The notes under the pieces were generated by a model. That model was not told the origin of the DNA and did not search any database. It was given only the letters and a program-made list of their open reading frames with translations. This document shows, piece by piece, positions 54,962-64,000 of a stretch of 64,000 bases of DNA (positions are counted from its first letter, which is position 1; each line of letters opens with the position of its first letter). The stretch covers positions 62,001 to 126,000 of the forward strand of contig JANSLP010000037.1 of NCBI GenBank assembly GCA_029298735.1, given 5' to 3'. Made by a program: the position numbers and the translations under genes. The stretch comes from Ophiostoma sp. CBS 140.51 (Eukaryota; Ascomycota; Sordariomycetes; Ophiostomatales; Ophiostomataceae).

Positions 54962-57365
54962 TTACGGAATCCGGGCGTCCGATGAACTGGCACCCTCTTG
55001 CGGAAGCCACGATGAATACAGATCGTGCCAGAAATCGCTACTCTCATCGTTCACGTCATTCTCGGCCCAGCTCAAGTACTCCCACATCTGCTGTGAAGAA
55101 TAGTTTTCAAACGGCGCCTGGGCACCGGCAGCAGTGGCAGTGCCGACTGTCGCCGCAGCCCAATCCGGAACACGCCCTTGCGTGACTGGCTGGCAGCCCG
55201 CCAATACAAGAGGGCTGTTCGCGGCGTTCAGTGGTGGATCATTGTTCGTTGTGCCGCCAACAGGCGTCAGCGTCAGCGTCTCCAGAATGCCCGAAATCAT
55301 CCCCAGCGACCGCTCTACCGTATGCCCGTACGGCCGCATGCGGTCGAGTGCTGCCATGGCCGTCTCGACCTGTGCTTTGTACGCTTTGCACGCCTCAGCA
55401 TCGTCATTGTTTGCCGCCGCTGCCAACAAGATTAGCGGCACCATTGTGGCCTGAAAGATCATCCACACCGCATTCCACGCAAGCATCTGGGTCATCTGGC
55501 TCATTTTCTGTGCGGTGGCGGTGGTCGCGGCGATGTCATCAATGGCCACCCGCGCAATGTCGCCACACCGTTGCACGGCGATGCGCTCTTCGTCCTTGAT
55601 GGCGATGACGGGGATGCGGCACATGGCGTAGTTAAGCAGTTTGGGACGGTACAAAAGGATGCGCTGGTTGTAGAAGCGCCAACGCATGACGGTGCGCGCG
55701 GCAAGCAAAGGCTCGGGACACGGCGTGTAGTCCTTGAGAACGGACGGCAGGCTGGTCCACCACTGGAGGAGCTGCGTGTCGAGACTCAGCATGTCCATGT
55801 CCATGTCGGCGTGCGCCAGAGTGGGCAGGGCTGTGAGCGACTGCTGGATTTTGAACGCGATTTTGATAAAGTGCACGTTTTCGACCAACGGGAGGACGGT
55901 CATGTAGTTTTCCTAGCAATGCAATCAGCAATCAGCAATCAACAACAATAGACGGGACATGCACAGCTGGAACAGGACGGCACACCTTGTCAAGCATTTG
56001 CGGCAGCTTGACCGTGATGCTCGCACCAAAAACGTCCATGCTCGGCCGCCCCAGTGTCTCCTGGCCCCAGGTCTCCAGACAACACAGAGACCACCATATC
56101 CGACGCTTGTGTTCCTGGTAGCCGGCTCCGGCTCCGGCTCCGGTGTTCAGCGGCGGTTCGTGCTGTAGCCCCAACGTGACCGCCATACGCAACGCTACGC
56201 CCATGAGCGCGTAGGCCAGATTCGGCTGGCTAATGTAGTGGCAGTACCAGCCGCCCATGAGCCCCAGCGTCTGGATGGCTTCCAAGCTGGGGCTGCCGAG
56301 GACGTGGAAGTTCAAGAAGCGCATCGACCGCGCAAAGTAGGCGCGGTGGTCGTGGTTGCTGTCGACGCCGGCCGCGGTGATACTGATGCTCCCAAGCGCG
56401 AGCAGGATATTACGCAGGGCCAGCCACCGGTCGTCCTTGCGGTGGCCCGACAGAAACGTCGCGCGGCAGTTAGCTTCGTCCATCAGCGGCGCCAATGGCT
56501 GGAAGTGGACAAAGTAGGCATCCAGCAGTTGCTGTTCTGTTGTGGCCTGCACCTGCAGACCCGGCATATATGTTTTTCTGGACTGTTGCTGGTGGCTGCG
56601 GTTGCTTAGAGACGAAAGGCGGGCATGCAACTCTGGATGCAGCCACACAAGGACCTTGAGCGCTGCCTGCATGGACGACACGCCCAGGTACGACGAGAGG
56701 TGGCGCGCCGGGAGAGACAGAGCATTGACGTCGTCTGCAATGTCGATGTGCTCTTCAGACGCGTCAGACGCATCAGACGTGGCAGACGCATCAGTGCCGC
56801 TCATGGCCTCATCCCTTGTGTCGTGTTGATCGGGGATCGAATGGAGCGTCTCTAGGCCCGGTCGTTCCAGAGACAATGGAAATAATGGAGACGTCTCCAC
56901 GGACGAGGACGTGGCCACGGTCGCAGAGTCTTGCGGCTGTGGCTGGGCGTGTTGTGCGCCGTGAGAGCCGTGAGAGCCATCGGTCGGCTTAGCAAGCAGA
57001 GAGAGCAGGTCCTCCTTGGACAGGCCCACGATGCTGTCGGGGTCCACTTCGGGGAAAAGCCGTGCCAAGGCGCCTCGGTAATCGGCCTGCGCTGGTGAAT
57101 TTGGTGTTTCGCGCTCTCGTACCCGCTCTCGCTCTACATAGCGGCACTGCTCTGCCTTTTTGTACCACCGGCAGGCTTCGCATGGCGTGTGGCCATCACA
57201 CTTGATTTTTCGCTGCCGGCACGACGTACAAGCGCGGACTGTGGCCGTCGAGTGACGGCGGTGTCTGTGGAGGCGCTCGGTCCGTCGTGCCGTGGGTTGC
57301 TGTTGCTTGGCGTTGCAAATGTCGTCCTTGGCGCTGGGCTGCGCGGAATCAAACGTGAGAAACAT
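54962..57365 (-). CDS. Zn2Cys6 fungal transcription factor
   Basis: Exons 57365-55986 and 55912-54962 give 776 residues; 73-bp intron (GTGTGC donor, GCTAG acceptor) in phase 0, joining PQMLDK to ENYMTVLPL. The zinc cluster is Cys46, 49, 56, 62, 65, 74 (ACTSCRQRKIKCDGHTPC), spacing C-x2-C-x6-C-x5-C-x2-C-x8-C, followed by a basic linker (RERVRERE). The fungal-specific transcription factor domain occupies about 270-560 and includes AYFVHFQPLAPLMDE, ALGSISITAAG and RRIWWSLCCLETWGQETLGRPS. It resembles the XlnR/AraR-unrelated general group of sugar and secondary-metabolism regulators; I cannot name an orthologue. It lies upstream of a sugar transporter and CE16-like esterase gene pair, which are candidate targets. 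Confidence 0.93.
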
Positions 57366-58014
57366 GGTCGCTTGTCGCTAGACACAATTTGCGGTCTGTA
57401 CACAGTATTACTTAATGGCTGCTTCATGATTCATTGTCACCACGATGTCTGAATCAATACACAAAATCACAAAATGCGGAGTAATGGAGAGAAAACTACG
57501 TACGGAGTACATTCCTCCGCAGATGACGCAGCTCTGGAAGAACGTTTCCCCAGTACCACTCCCAGGACCAAAACGTTGGCTTTGCACTTTTGGGGACGGA
57601 ATCCCGAATCGTATTAGGACATGGTGTCAAACAGAGTAGTAATGGAGTACGTCTTGTGGGTTATCACTGACATGATGTCCCCTTTTGCCCGTTTTCTCTT
57701 TTTTTAACTTCTGATCATAACTTCAATGTCATTGTCTTTAGCTACGGGGTGGTTTCTAAACAAAAGGATGAAGAGAATGAAAAGGGGGACAGTGAAATGG
57801 AAAAACAAAAAGGACGATAGGGCATTCATCGAAGCGGTGATTATTAGAAAAACCACCAAGAAGAATATCTTCAAAAAGAAAAAATCAAAGCAATAAAAAA
57901 TTGGAGACAAAATGAACGTCATCTTTGTACAAAATATCTGCCTCGCCGAGCCAACGTTCTCCACGTGCATATACCCCCCCTTTTCTGTCCTGGGTGACCA
58001 TGCGCCGACGAGGA
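57366..58014. other. Intergenic
   Basis: Upstream of the Zn2Cys6 gene and 3' flank of the MFS gene. Contains TACGTACGGAGTAC and GGAGTACGTC-type short palindromes (about 57495-57515, 57640-57650) and an AT-rich stretch near 57840-57900. No gene. Confidence 0.55.
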
Positions 58015-59718
58015 TTAGACGTCGTTGGTGTTGGGCCCCACCTCGCCCTTGATGCCGACACCTTTCTTGATGACAACTTCCCGTTTCTGCAGTGACATCT
58101 TGACGGGGTGTGCGGACAGGAAAATCTCCTCAATCTCCTCGAGGGAACGACCCTTGGTCTCGACTACGGCGAGGTACATGGCGAGGAGCTGGATGAAATG
58201 GACCACAAGAAAAATGGTGAGAGTCCAGAACCCAATGTTGGCCAAAGCGACGGGCGTGGCATACAAATTGATGAAGCCGGCGAGGCCGGACAAAAGCCCT
58301 TGCGCCGACATGCCGCGGACACGCATGTCGTTCCGTAACACCTCAGTCGGGTACAGGGCCTGCAGGGGCGTCCAGCAGAAAGACCAGAACACGCCATACA
58401 AAAAGCTAAAGACAATAAAGACGTACCCGGCGGCCACAGAAATGTTGCCGTCGGCGCGCGCAGCCAGGACGTTCATGGCCAAGTAGGTCAAGCCAGTCAA
58501 AAATGTGCCCCACAGGAAAAGCGGCCGCCGGCCGAACCACTCGACGGTCCACGACCCGGCCAGCCCGCTGACAAAGGACACGACAGTGCTAAGGGCGTTC
58601 AACAACAGTTGCTTCTGGGAACTGGTGATGCCGAGCTTCTCGTAGATGACGGGCATAAAGTAGCTAATGGAGCCGCCGATAAACTGCGAGAAGACGGTAA
58701 CGAGCAGCACCAGCCACATGCGGTACAGCGACTGCCGCGAGTTGACCAGGATGCGGAAGTCGTACCACTTTTGGCCCACAGACAGCTGTCGCGCATAGTC
58801 AATGGACGCCTGGATCTCCTCCATCTCGAGCTGCACGACGGCCGAATCGTCGCGGCCGTTGCCGTGGTACGTGACCAGCACCGCGCGCGCCTCGTCTGGG
58901 CGGCTGTGCATCATCAGCCAGCGCGGGCTCTCCGGCAACAGCCACACAAGGCCCATGGCGAGCGCGGCCGGTATCGCCTGGATGATGACCGGGATGCGCC
59001 AGCTCCAGTCGGTGGTCAAAAAGCCCGTGCCGTACGTGGTCCACGACGCCGTCAGCGCGCCAATGTACCACCCACAAACGTTGAACAGGCCGCCGCCAAT
59101 GCCACGCCACGAGGGGTACGCAATCTCAATCATGTAGATGGGCCCCGCCGTCGTCAGCACGGTGACGCCCAGGCCGACCAGCAGGCGGCCGCCCATGAAG
59201 CCGCCAATGGTGCGCGTCGTCGACTGGATGATGGTACCGACGACAATCACGGCGCACCCGGCCGAGACGCCGAAGCGGCGGCCCAGAAGATCGGCGGCCG
59301 GTGTGGAGAAGAGGCAGCCGATAATCTGGCCGACGCTGTAGATGGCAAACAACAACCCAATGGCGGACCCGTCCATGGCCACGTTGAAGAAGTCATGGAA
59401 CGGGTCCATAGCGTTGATGGAGCTCATGACCGAGCCGTCGTAGCCGTTCATGCAGTTGGCTAGAGAAACGTTAGTCTAGTCCTGGCAACAAGGTGCGAGA
59501 GTCCACCTACCGAGGGTCGAAAACGCAATGACCGCGTAGAGTTTGAGCATCGACGGGGCCCACGCCGACGTATTGTCCTTGGCGAGAGCATCGGCCAGGG
59601 CGACGTTGAACACCTCCTTGGTCCGGCCCAGCGACCCGTCCACATTGTCCGCCTTGCCCACGTTGTCCACGTTGCTTCTGTGCTGGGCCAGGTCTGGCTT
59701 TTCTTCCATCCCATCCAT
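58015..59718 (-). CDS. MFS sugar transporter (lactose-permease-like)
   Basis: Exons 59718-59511 and 59459-58015 join through a 51-bp intron (GTAGGT donor, CTCTAG acceptor) to give 550 residues; splicing makes AFSTLANCMNGYDGSVMSSI. The start is the ATG at 59718. The N-terminal tail (about 60 residues) is hydrophilic. Family marks include GYDGS in TM1, DLLGRRFG, PESPRWLMMHSRPDEA at the end of TM6 followed by YHGNGRDDS, EWFGRRP, and VETKGRSLEEIEEIF after TM12. It is a proton-coupled sugar porter of the same branch as the gene at 16044-17640. It diverges from a CE16-like esterase gene, so coordinated use of plant-derived oligosaccharides is likely. Confidence 0.94.
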
Positions 59719-60650
59719 GGTCACTCGTGTTGTGCGTTGGTCGTCGATCTTTAGACGGAGAGATGCGTATCGGTCAGTCTGTCAAGGACGATGCCAAAGG
59801 ACGATGCCAAAGTGCGATGCCAATGGATGATACGGCCTCACCCCGTCATTATATATCCCTTTGTTGATATCCCCATGTCGCCCTGTCGCCCTGTCGCACT
59901 GTCGTTTTGTCGTTGGCGACGTTCGCCTACTCGGCCACGAATGACAATCACGTTTTTTTCCCTTCTTGTTCGCACATTTAGCCGGACAACGAGGGGTTCT
60001 GCAATGGCGACAGCAGACCGTGCACGCCGTGCCGATCCGTGCCAAGAATGGCATAGAGATGTAGCACTTCTTTTTTTCCAGACATTTACAACTTTGGTGG
60101 CCGCATTCGTGCAGGCCGCGACGTGGACGAGAGATCCTTTGGCCAAGCTTTGTGGGGAAAGGCTGTGGGGAACGGCCGTGGGGAACGGCGCGATGCTCTG
60201 TACCAGTGCCGTCATCCGTTATCCATTTTCTAGCCTTGGGTCTAATATCGATGCTAAGCTCAAAACAACACGGAAGACGACGTGGGGCAGCATCGCAGGA
60301 TGTCCCCCAAGTTGCACGGGGTGTTCAGCCAAATCACCGCTGGTTGGTGGAAAGTACCAACCCATTTTGGGCTCCCCGTCTCGTCCGTGGCGGATTTGGA
60401 TAAAAGAACGTCGATCCGTAGCAGTCGATCCACAGCCATCGATCCGAAATCACAACGTATCTAAGCCAGGAAGTTAGCCTCGCCCTCAGTTTATCCGGGG
60501 CCATGGAGTGACACTTCCGTGGCACTTAGCCAGAGGCGGATGCTTCGCGAAGGTCTTGACTGCGCTCGAATACTTCATACAAATAACAGCAATTGCTGCC
60601 AAATGCTGCGTATGTCGGAGATCAGCGACAACGGTAACCACCCAGTGGCC
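59719..60650. promoter_or_regulatory. Divergent promoter between MFS transporter and CE16-like esterase
   Basis: About 930 bp. Includes a 13-bp repeat, three copies of a GACGATGCCAAAG-like unit (59785-59823), a CCCTGTCGC-type repeat (59877-59905) and the CreA-like cluster listed below. The esterase start is uncertain and may lie within this interval. Confidence 0.55.
60152..60183 (+). promoter_or_regulatory. Three clustered CreA-type sites
   Basis: GTGGGG occurs at 60152-60157, 60165-60170 and 60178-60183, each inside a 13-bp tandem unit of the form CTGTGGGGAAAGG or CCGTGGGGAACGG. It fits SYGGRG, the carbon-catabolite repressor CreA/Cre1 consensus, whose paired sites are the effective form. 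Role inferred. Confidence 0.45.
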
Positions 60651-61711
60651 ATGATGGAGCACGAGCACCAGTGGCCGGGGTGGGAGCGCATTACGACAAT
60701 CTTCTCCTTGTAAGTCGTGCAGGCCACCGCACCGCCATTAGGACAGACGATTGCTAACGCGTCCTGCTTCCTCGTAGCGGGGACTCGTACACAACAACTG
60801 GCTTTGCTGCAACCCAGGGGCCCCAGCCAGATGCGACCCATCCCTTTGGCACCCCTCCGCAGCGCCTGCAGACCTCGTCCAACGGACCAAACTGGATCTG
60901 CTTCCTGACGACAGACTACAATGAGGGCCCGGTCAAAACGTACAACCTTGCCTGTGGTGGCGCCACGGTGGCAAGCCGGTTGATCCATCGATTTCACCCC
61001 GAGGTCCTCAGTCTGGAACAGCAGGTCCAGGACGTCTTTGTTCCACTGTACGCAGCGCTCTGCACGGGCCAGGCTGGCGCCGGCGTCGCACGCGGTACCA
61101 GCGGCGTGCCAACTTCCGGTGCTCCGACGTTAAAGGACCAATGGCGACCCTCGTCAACCTTGTTTGCCTTCTTCGTCGGCATCAACGATGTCGGGCTGTT
61201 GTATCCCGAGGAGGACCTGACGGTATACGATGCCTACCTTGCCACCTACGGCGACCTGCTGCTGCAGGTCCACTATGCCGGGGCACGCAACTTTTTGCTC
61301 CTCACCGTGCCCCCAGTCGACCGCTCTCCGTTGACCACGCGCCAAGGCACCGACGCGTCAGACAAGGAGCGCGTCCACATCGAGAAATGGAACGACGGCG
61401 TGGCGCACCTAGCGACCACCCTTCAACAAAAGCCCGGCACCACTGTCTTTGTGTTCGACACACACGCGCCCTTCTCGCGTGTCATGGACGACCCGGCCGC
61501 CTTTCCCGAGACCGCCATCTACCGCAACACGACCGATTTTAGTGCGGCGTACGCGGGCGGCACCGAGAAGCCCGACGTTTGTTACCCGGACTGCCCGCTC
61601 GCGGCCAACCAGTATATGTGGTTGAACGACCTCCACCCGACGTATCCCGTCCACCGATTGTGGGCGAGACTCATCGCGGAGCAGTTGCGGGCCGGACCCA
61701 GTCCGACGTGA
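60651..61711 (+). CDS. CE16-like SGNH carbohydrate esterase
   Basis: Exons 60651-60709 and 60778-61711 (68-bp intron: GTAAGT donor, GCTAAC branch, TCGTAG acceptor) join to FSFGDSYTTTGF. From the ATG at 60651 the protein has 330 residues: Ser23 in GDSYTTTGF, Asn156 in VGINDVG, and Asp304/His306 in NDLHPTYP are the SGNH catalytic positions. The N-terminal QWPGWERI matches the start of fungal CE16 acetylesterases, which release acetyl from xylo- and gluco-oligosaccharides. No signal peptide is visible; in-frame ATGs also occur at 60540, 60603 and 60612, and a signal exon could lie further up. Cys pairs (WICF, CYPDC) hint at secretion. It shares a divergent promoter with a sugar transporter. Confidence 0.85.
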
Positions 61712-61939
61712 ACCGGTGCTGGTATGAATACATTGAAAGTGTGTAAGCATCCACAAACAAAAACATGGCACAGATGACCCTGTGACAGAAGATACTATCA
61801 TACCTTTGCTACCATTGCAGTCTCACTAATTTAAAAAAAAAATATAAATTCTTCAATGTGCTTATGATTTTTTTTTTCGAGCGTAAAACCTGTTTTTCTT
61901 TCTTCGTTTGTCCTACAATCCGTCCTTTTCCAGTCACTC

Positions 61940-63571
61940 TCACGAACGAAACACATCCAGCTTTGCTCTTCCACTGTGCAGTATCCACACCCACAATGCT
62001 ATCACAACGGACACGTCCAGGAAGCTAAAAACCAGACTACCACCAAAGACAAATCGATGGTACGTCCAAGCATTGTCGGCGTCAAGATGTGCTGCCTGGC
62101 AGACAATGGCCCATGGCAGAACATACAACAAGTTGCTCGCCAAGCTCTGGTACAAGTACCACGGCGGCCGCGTCGCCAACAGAATAGTAGCGATCTGGGT
62201 TGATGCTGCATAAAAGATGTAACACCAGTCAATGGTCCGCCACATGTATGCCGTCACGTTGGCAACCGCATCCGAGCCGCTTAGGTAGCGAGCAAACGGA
62301 CGTGCTCCACAAACAGAGAGAATGATGGCGAGTGGGACTTCAACTGTGAGGGCGAGACCCAGTGAAATGAGTGCCGGTCGAACAATTTTCATAATTGTCC
62401 TGTACGTAACAGCACCAGGCTTGCGATTGTCAACTCCGATACTGTGTCTCCAAGCACCCCACGCATGACCGACAAAAGCGAGGCTTGTTGCTTCCAGCGA
62501 CTGGACAGGCACCATGACGAGGCCCCAACGTATCGTGTTGAAAATACCCCAGGCAGTGGCATAGGTTGTCCCGAGGGCGACGATTGTGCTAACAAGCCAG
62601 AGATACAGAATATTGCGTATTGCTGACTCGAGCATAGCAATGAGGCCAGGTCGAAGCAGAACCGTAAGGTGATGCAGACTGGGACGCAGCACGGAGCCTG
62701 GCAGATAGCCATCCATCTCTGGTAGAGGATTGTCGTCGTAGCCGCCGATGTATCCTTGTTGCTCGCATTGGTCGTCAACGGGAGAAGCATCTTCTCGAAG
62801 ATGGCCGCCATCTTGATTAGGGCCATCCAGTCTCTTTGTCTTCACTCTGTGTGCGATGAGAAAATATGCCAGACCCGCAAATGCCGCAGCTAGGTTGCAC
62901 CCCAACTGCACGCCGGCCTGCATATTGACTGTCGCTTTGTAGCGGCCGACGTGAAAGCGTGAAATGACGAGCAAGTCCAGCACAATATTGAGTATGACCT
63001 TTACGCTGCTGATGACGAGCGGTACATCTGGTGCATCCAAAGCACGAGTGGATGCTGCAACGGCCGTCTCAAGGGCTGAACTGAATGCTGAGAAGCCACT
63101 GATGCGAACGTAGTTGACACTCGCAGCGCGCACTTCGATGGGGACAAAGACGTCGGCAAATCGTGCAGCACCCGCCAAGAAGCCAATGCTCATTATGAGT
63201 CCCAGTACAGACTGAAACAAGATGAGTGTGTGAGCCAGGCCCAGACGTTCGCCCAAAGAGCGAGATGCTTTATCGCCGATCACGAGCCACGATGCGCGAG
63301 GAAGGCCTTCGTTGAGAACCTCGACAAAGACGCCAATGTAGGTGTAGACATCCGTCGTGACGACCATCGAGGAGTCCATATCTGCTACCCATAGTTTTAC
63401 GAGTGTGCTGTACAGCGCGGGAAGCACAAACGCAGAAGCGTTGAACAGAAGCGCGCCGCCATACGACGAGCGGTGGAGACGAGCCCTGAGAAAAATCCGC
63501 ATCGTGAGAGATAGGTAGGGGGATGTGAAGAAGATTTGATTGAAAAGTTGAGAGAGAGAATGACAGCTCAT
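61940..63571 (-). CDS. MATE-family multidrug/toxic-compound antiporter-like transporter
   Basis: Single exon, 543 residues from the ATG at 63571; a second in-frame ATG at 63502 (MRIFLRARLHRSS) would give 520 residues and looks the better start. About twelve hydrophobic segments are visible (FVLPALYSTLVKLW; LILFQSVLGLIMSIGFL; LAAAFAGLAYFLIA; GLIAMLESAIRNILYLWLV). A hydrophilic loop splits the two halves (about residues 245-295), as in MATE transporters. The second half contains TYATAWGIFNTIRWG and EATSLAFVGHAWGA. MATE proteins export organic cations or metabolites using ion gradients. Substrate and location unknown. Confidence 0.85.
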   Translation of the reverse strand: MSCHSLSQLFNQIFFTSPYLSLTMRIFLRARLHRSSYGGALLFNASAFVLPALYSTLVKLWVADMDSSMVVTTDVYTYIGVFVEVLNEGLPRASWLVIGDKASRSLGERLGLAHTLILFQSVLGLIMSIGFLAGAARFADVFVPIEVRAASVNYVRISGFSAFSSALETAVAASTRALDAPDVPLVISSVKVILNIVLDLLVISRFHVGRYKATVNMQAGVQLGCNLAAAFAGLAYFLIAHRVKTKRLDGPNQDGGHLREDASPVDDQCEQQGYIGGYDDNPLPEMDGYLPGSVLRPSLHHLTVLLRPGLIAMLESAIRNILYLWLVSTIVALGTTYATAWGIFNTIRWGLVMVPVQSLEATSLAFVGHAWGAWRHSIGVDNRKPGAVTYRTIMKIVRPALISLGLALTVEVPLAIILSVCGARPFARYLSGSDAVANVTAYMWRTIDWCYIFYAASTQIATILLATRPPWYLYQSLASNLLYVLPWAIVCQAAHLDADNAWTYHRFVFGGSLVFSFLDVSVVIALWVWILHSGRAKLDVFRS

Positions 63572-64000
63572 CAGAAGACGGCCCCCCCTCTTCTTGAAAT
63601 TTCCAACGAAATGAAAGGCGGGGGTGGTGCAGCCAAGTTGAAAAAAATGTCTTGATGGTCCAACATGCCAAGCATCAATCAGCTGCTCGTGGTCGTGTTA
63701 AGCAGAGTGGGGTGTCTGCTGTTAGTGCGCGGGCCTACCCGGCGCTACAGTAATAAGCTCGCCCCACATCCTCCGACGTCAACTTCGTCCACGAACCCTG
63801 TTAGTATGGGTATGAGCCAGAATCGTAGTAATTCTTTGTCTATTGATTTTTTGACACCGGAATCCATTATATTTTGGAGTGTCTACTATTAGTAATAGCA
63901 AGGTTGCTTTTTAAAAAATAAAAAAAAATTCAGGCCTGGATGCCTACAAAAAAATTTTAAAAAATAAAAGTAAAATAAAAATAAATTTAATCTCAGTATC
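63572..64000. other. Intergenic, becoming AT-rich at the window edge
   Basis: Promoter of the MATE-like gene, then AT-rich sequence (63890-64000) with A-runs such as AAAAAATAAAAAAAAA. No gene. Confidence 0.6.

Noticed and set aside
58609..59463. 284-codon plus-strand frame
   Set aside because: Antisense shadow of the MFS transporter; Asp/Gly/Arg/Gln-rich without domain features.
59791..60477. 228-codon plus-strand frame
   Set aside because: Composition is not protein-like and it lies in a repeat-bearing divergent promoter.

Overview
This window is nuclear DNA from a filamentous ascomycete, probably a Sordariomycete. Evidence: short GT-AG introns (about 50-90 bp) with CTAAC/CTGAC-type branch sites, long pyrimidine-rich 5' leaders, Zn2Cys6 transcription factors, fungal sugar-porter families, and a fungal-type succinate dehydrogenase assembly factor. 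Assignment below class level is not justified by eye. I rebuilt gene models by joining exons across introns with consistent phase; all domain calls are motif recognition, with no database search.

1-16 kb (housekeeping, GC-balanced): a membrane-anchored secreted cupredoxin-like protein, an ERV29/SURF4 cargo receptor with a dilysine tail, a large RBR-type E3 ubiquitin ligase, a fumarylacetoacetase-family hydrolase, and SDHAF1 (Sdh6) split by an unusually long intron.

16-29.4 kb (carbohydrate use): two MFS sugar transporters, a GH67 alpha-glucuronidase and an SGNH/GDSL esterase, all on the minus strand. GH67 and the esterase show no signal peptide. This suggests uptake of acidic xylo-oligosaccharides followed by hydrolysis inside the cell.

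29.5-51.8 kb (accessory, AT-richer, repeat-rich): a dynamin-like remnant, a membrane protein, a 58-codon candidate secreted peptide missed by ordinary ORF length cut-offs, a C2H2+Zn2Cys6 factor beside a divergent FAD-monooxygenase/P450 pair whose shared promoter holds a three-copy repeat, a free-standing STAND-type N-terminal domain protein with a damaged upstream start, an arylsulfotransferase-like secreted protein, a tail-anchored acidic repeat protein, and a decayed tandem copy of a SET-domain gene. Several tandem repeats and a possible LTR remnant lie between these genes.

51.9-64 kb: the intact TPR-SET protein, a Zn2Cys6 regulator, a third MFS sugar transporter divergent from a CE16-like esterase (with three closely spaced CreA-type sites between them), and a MATE-family transporter. 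No tRNA, rRNA or CRISPR array was recognised.
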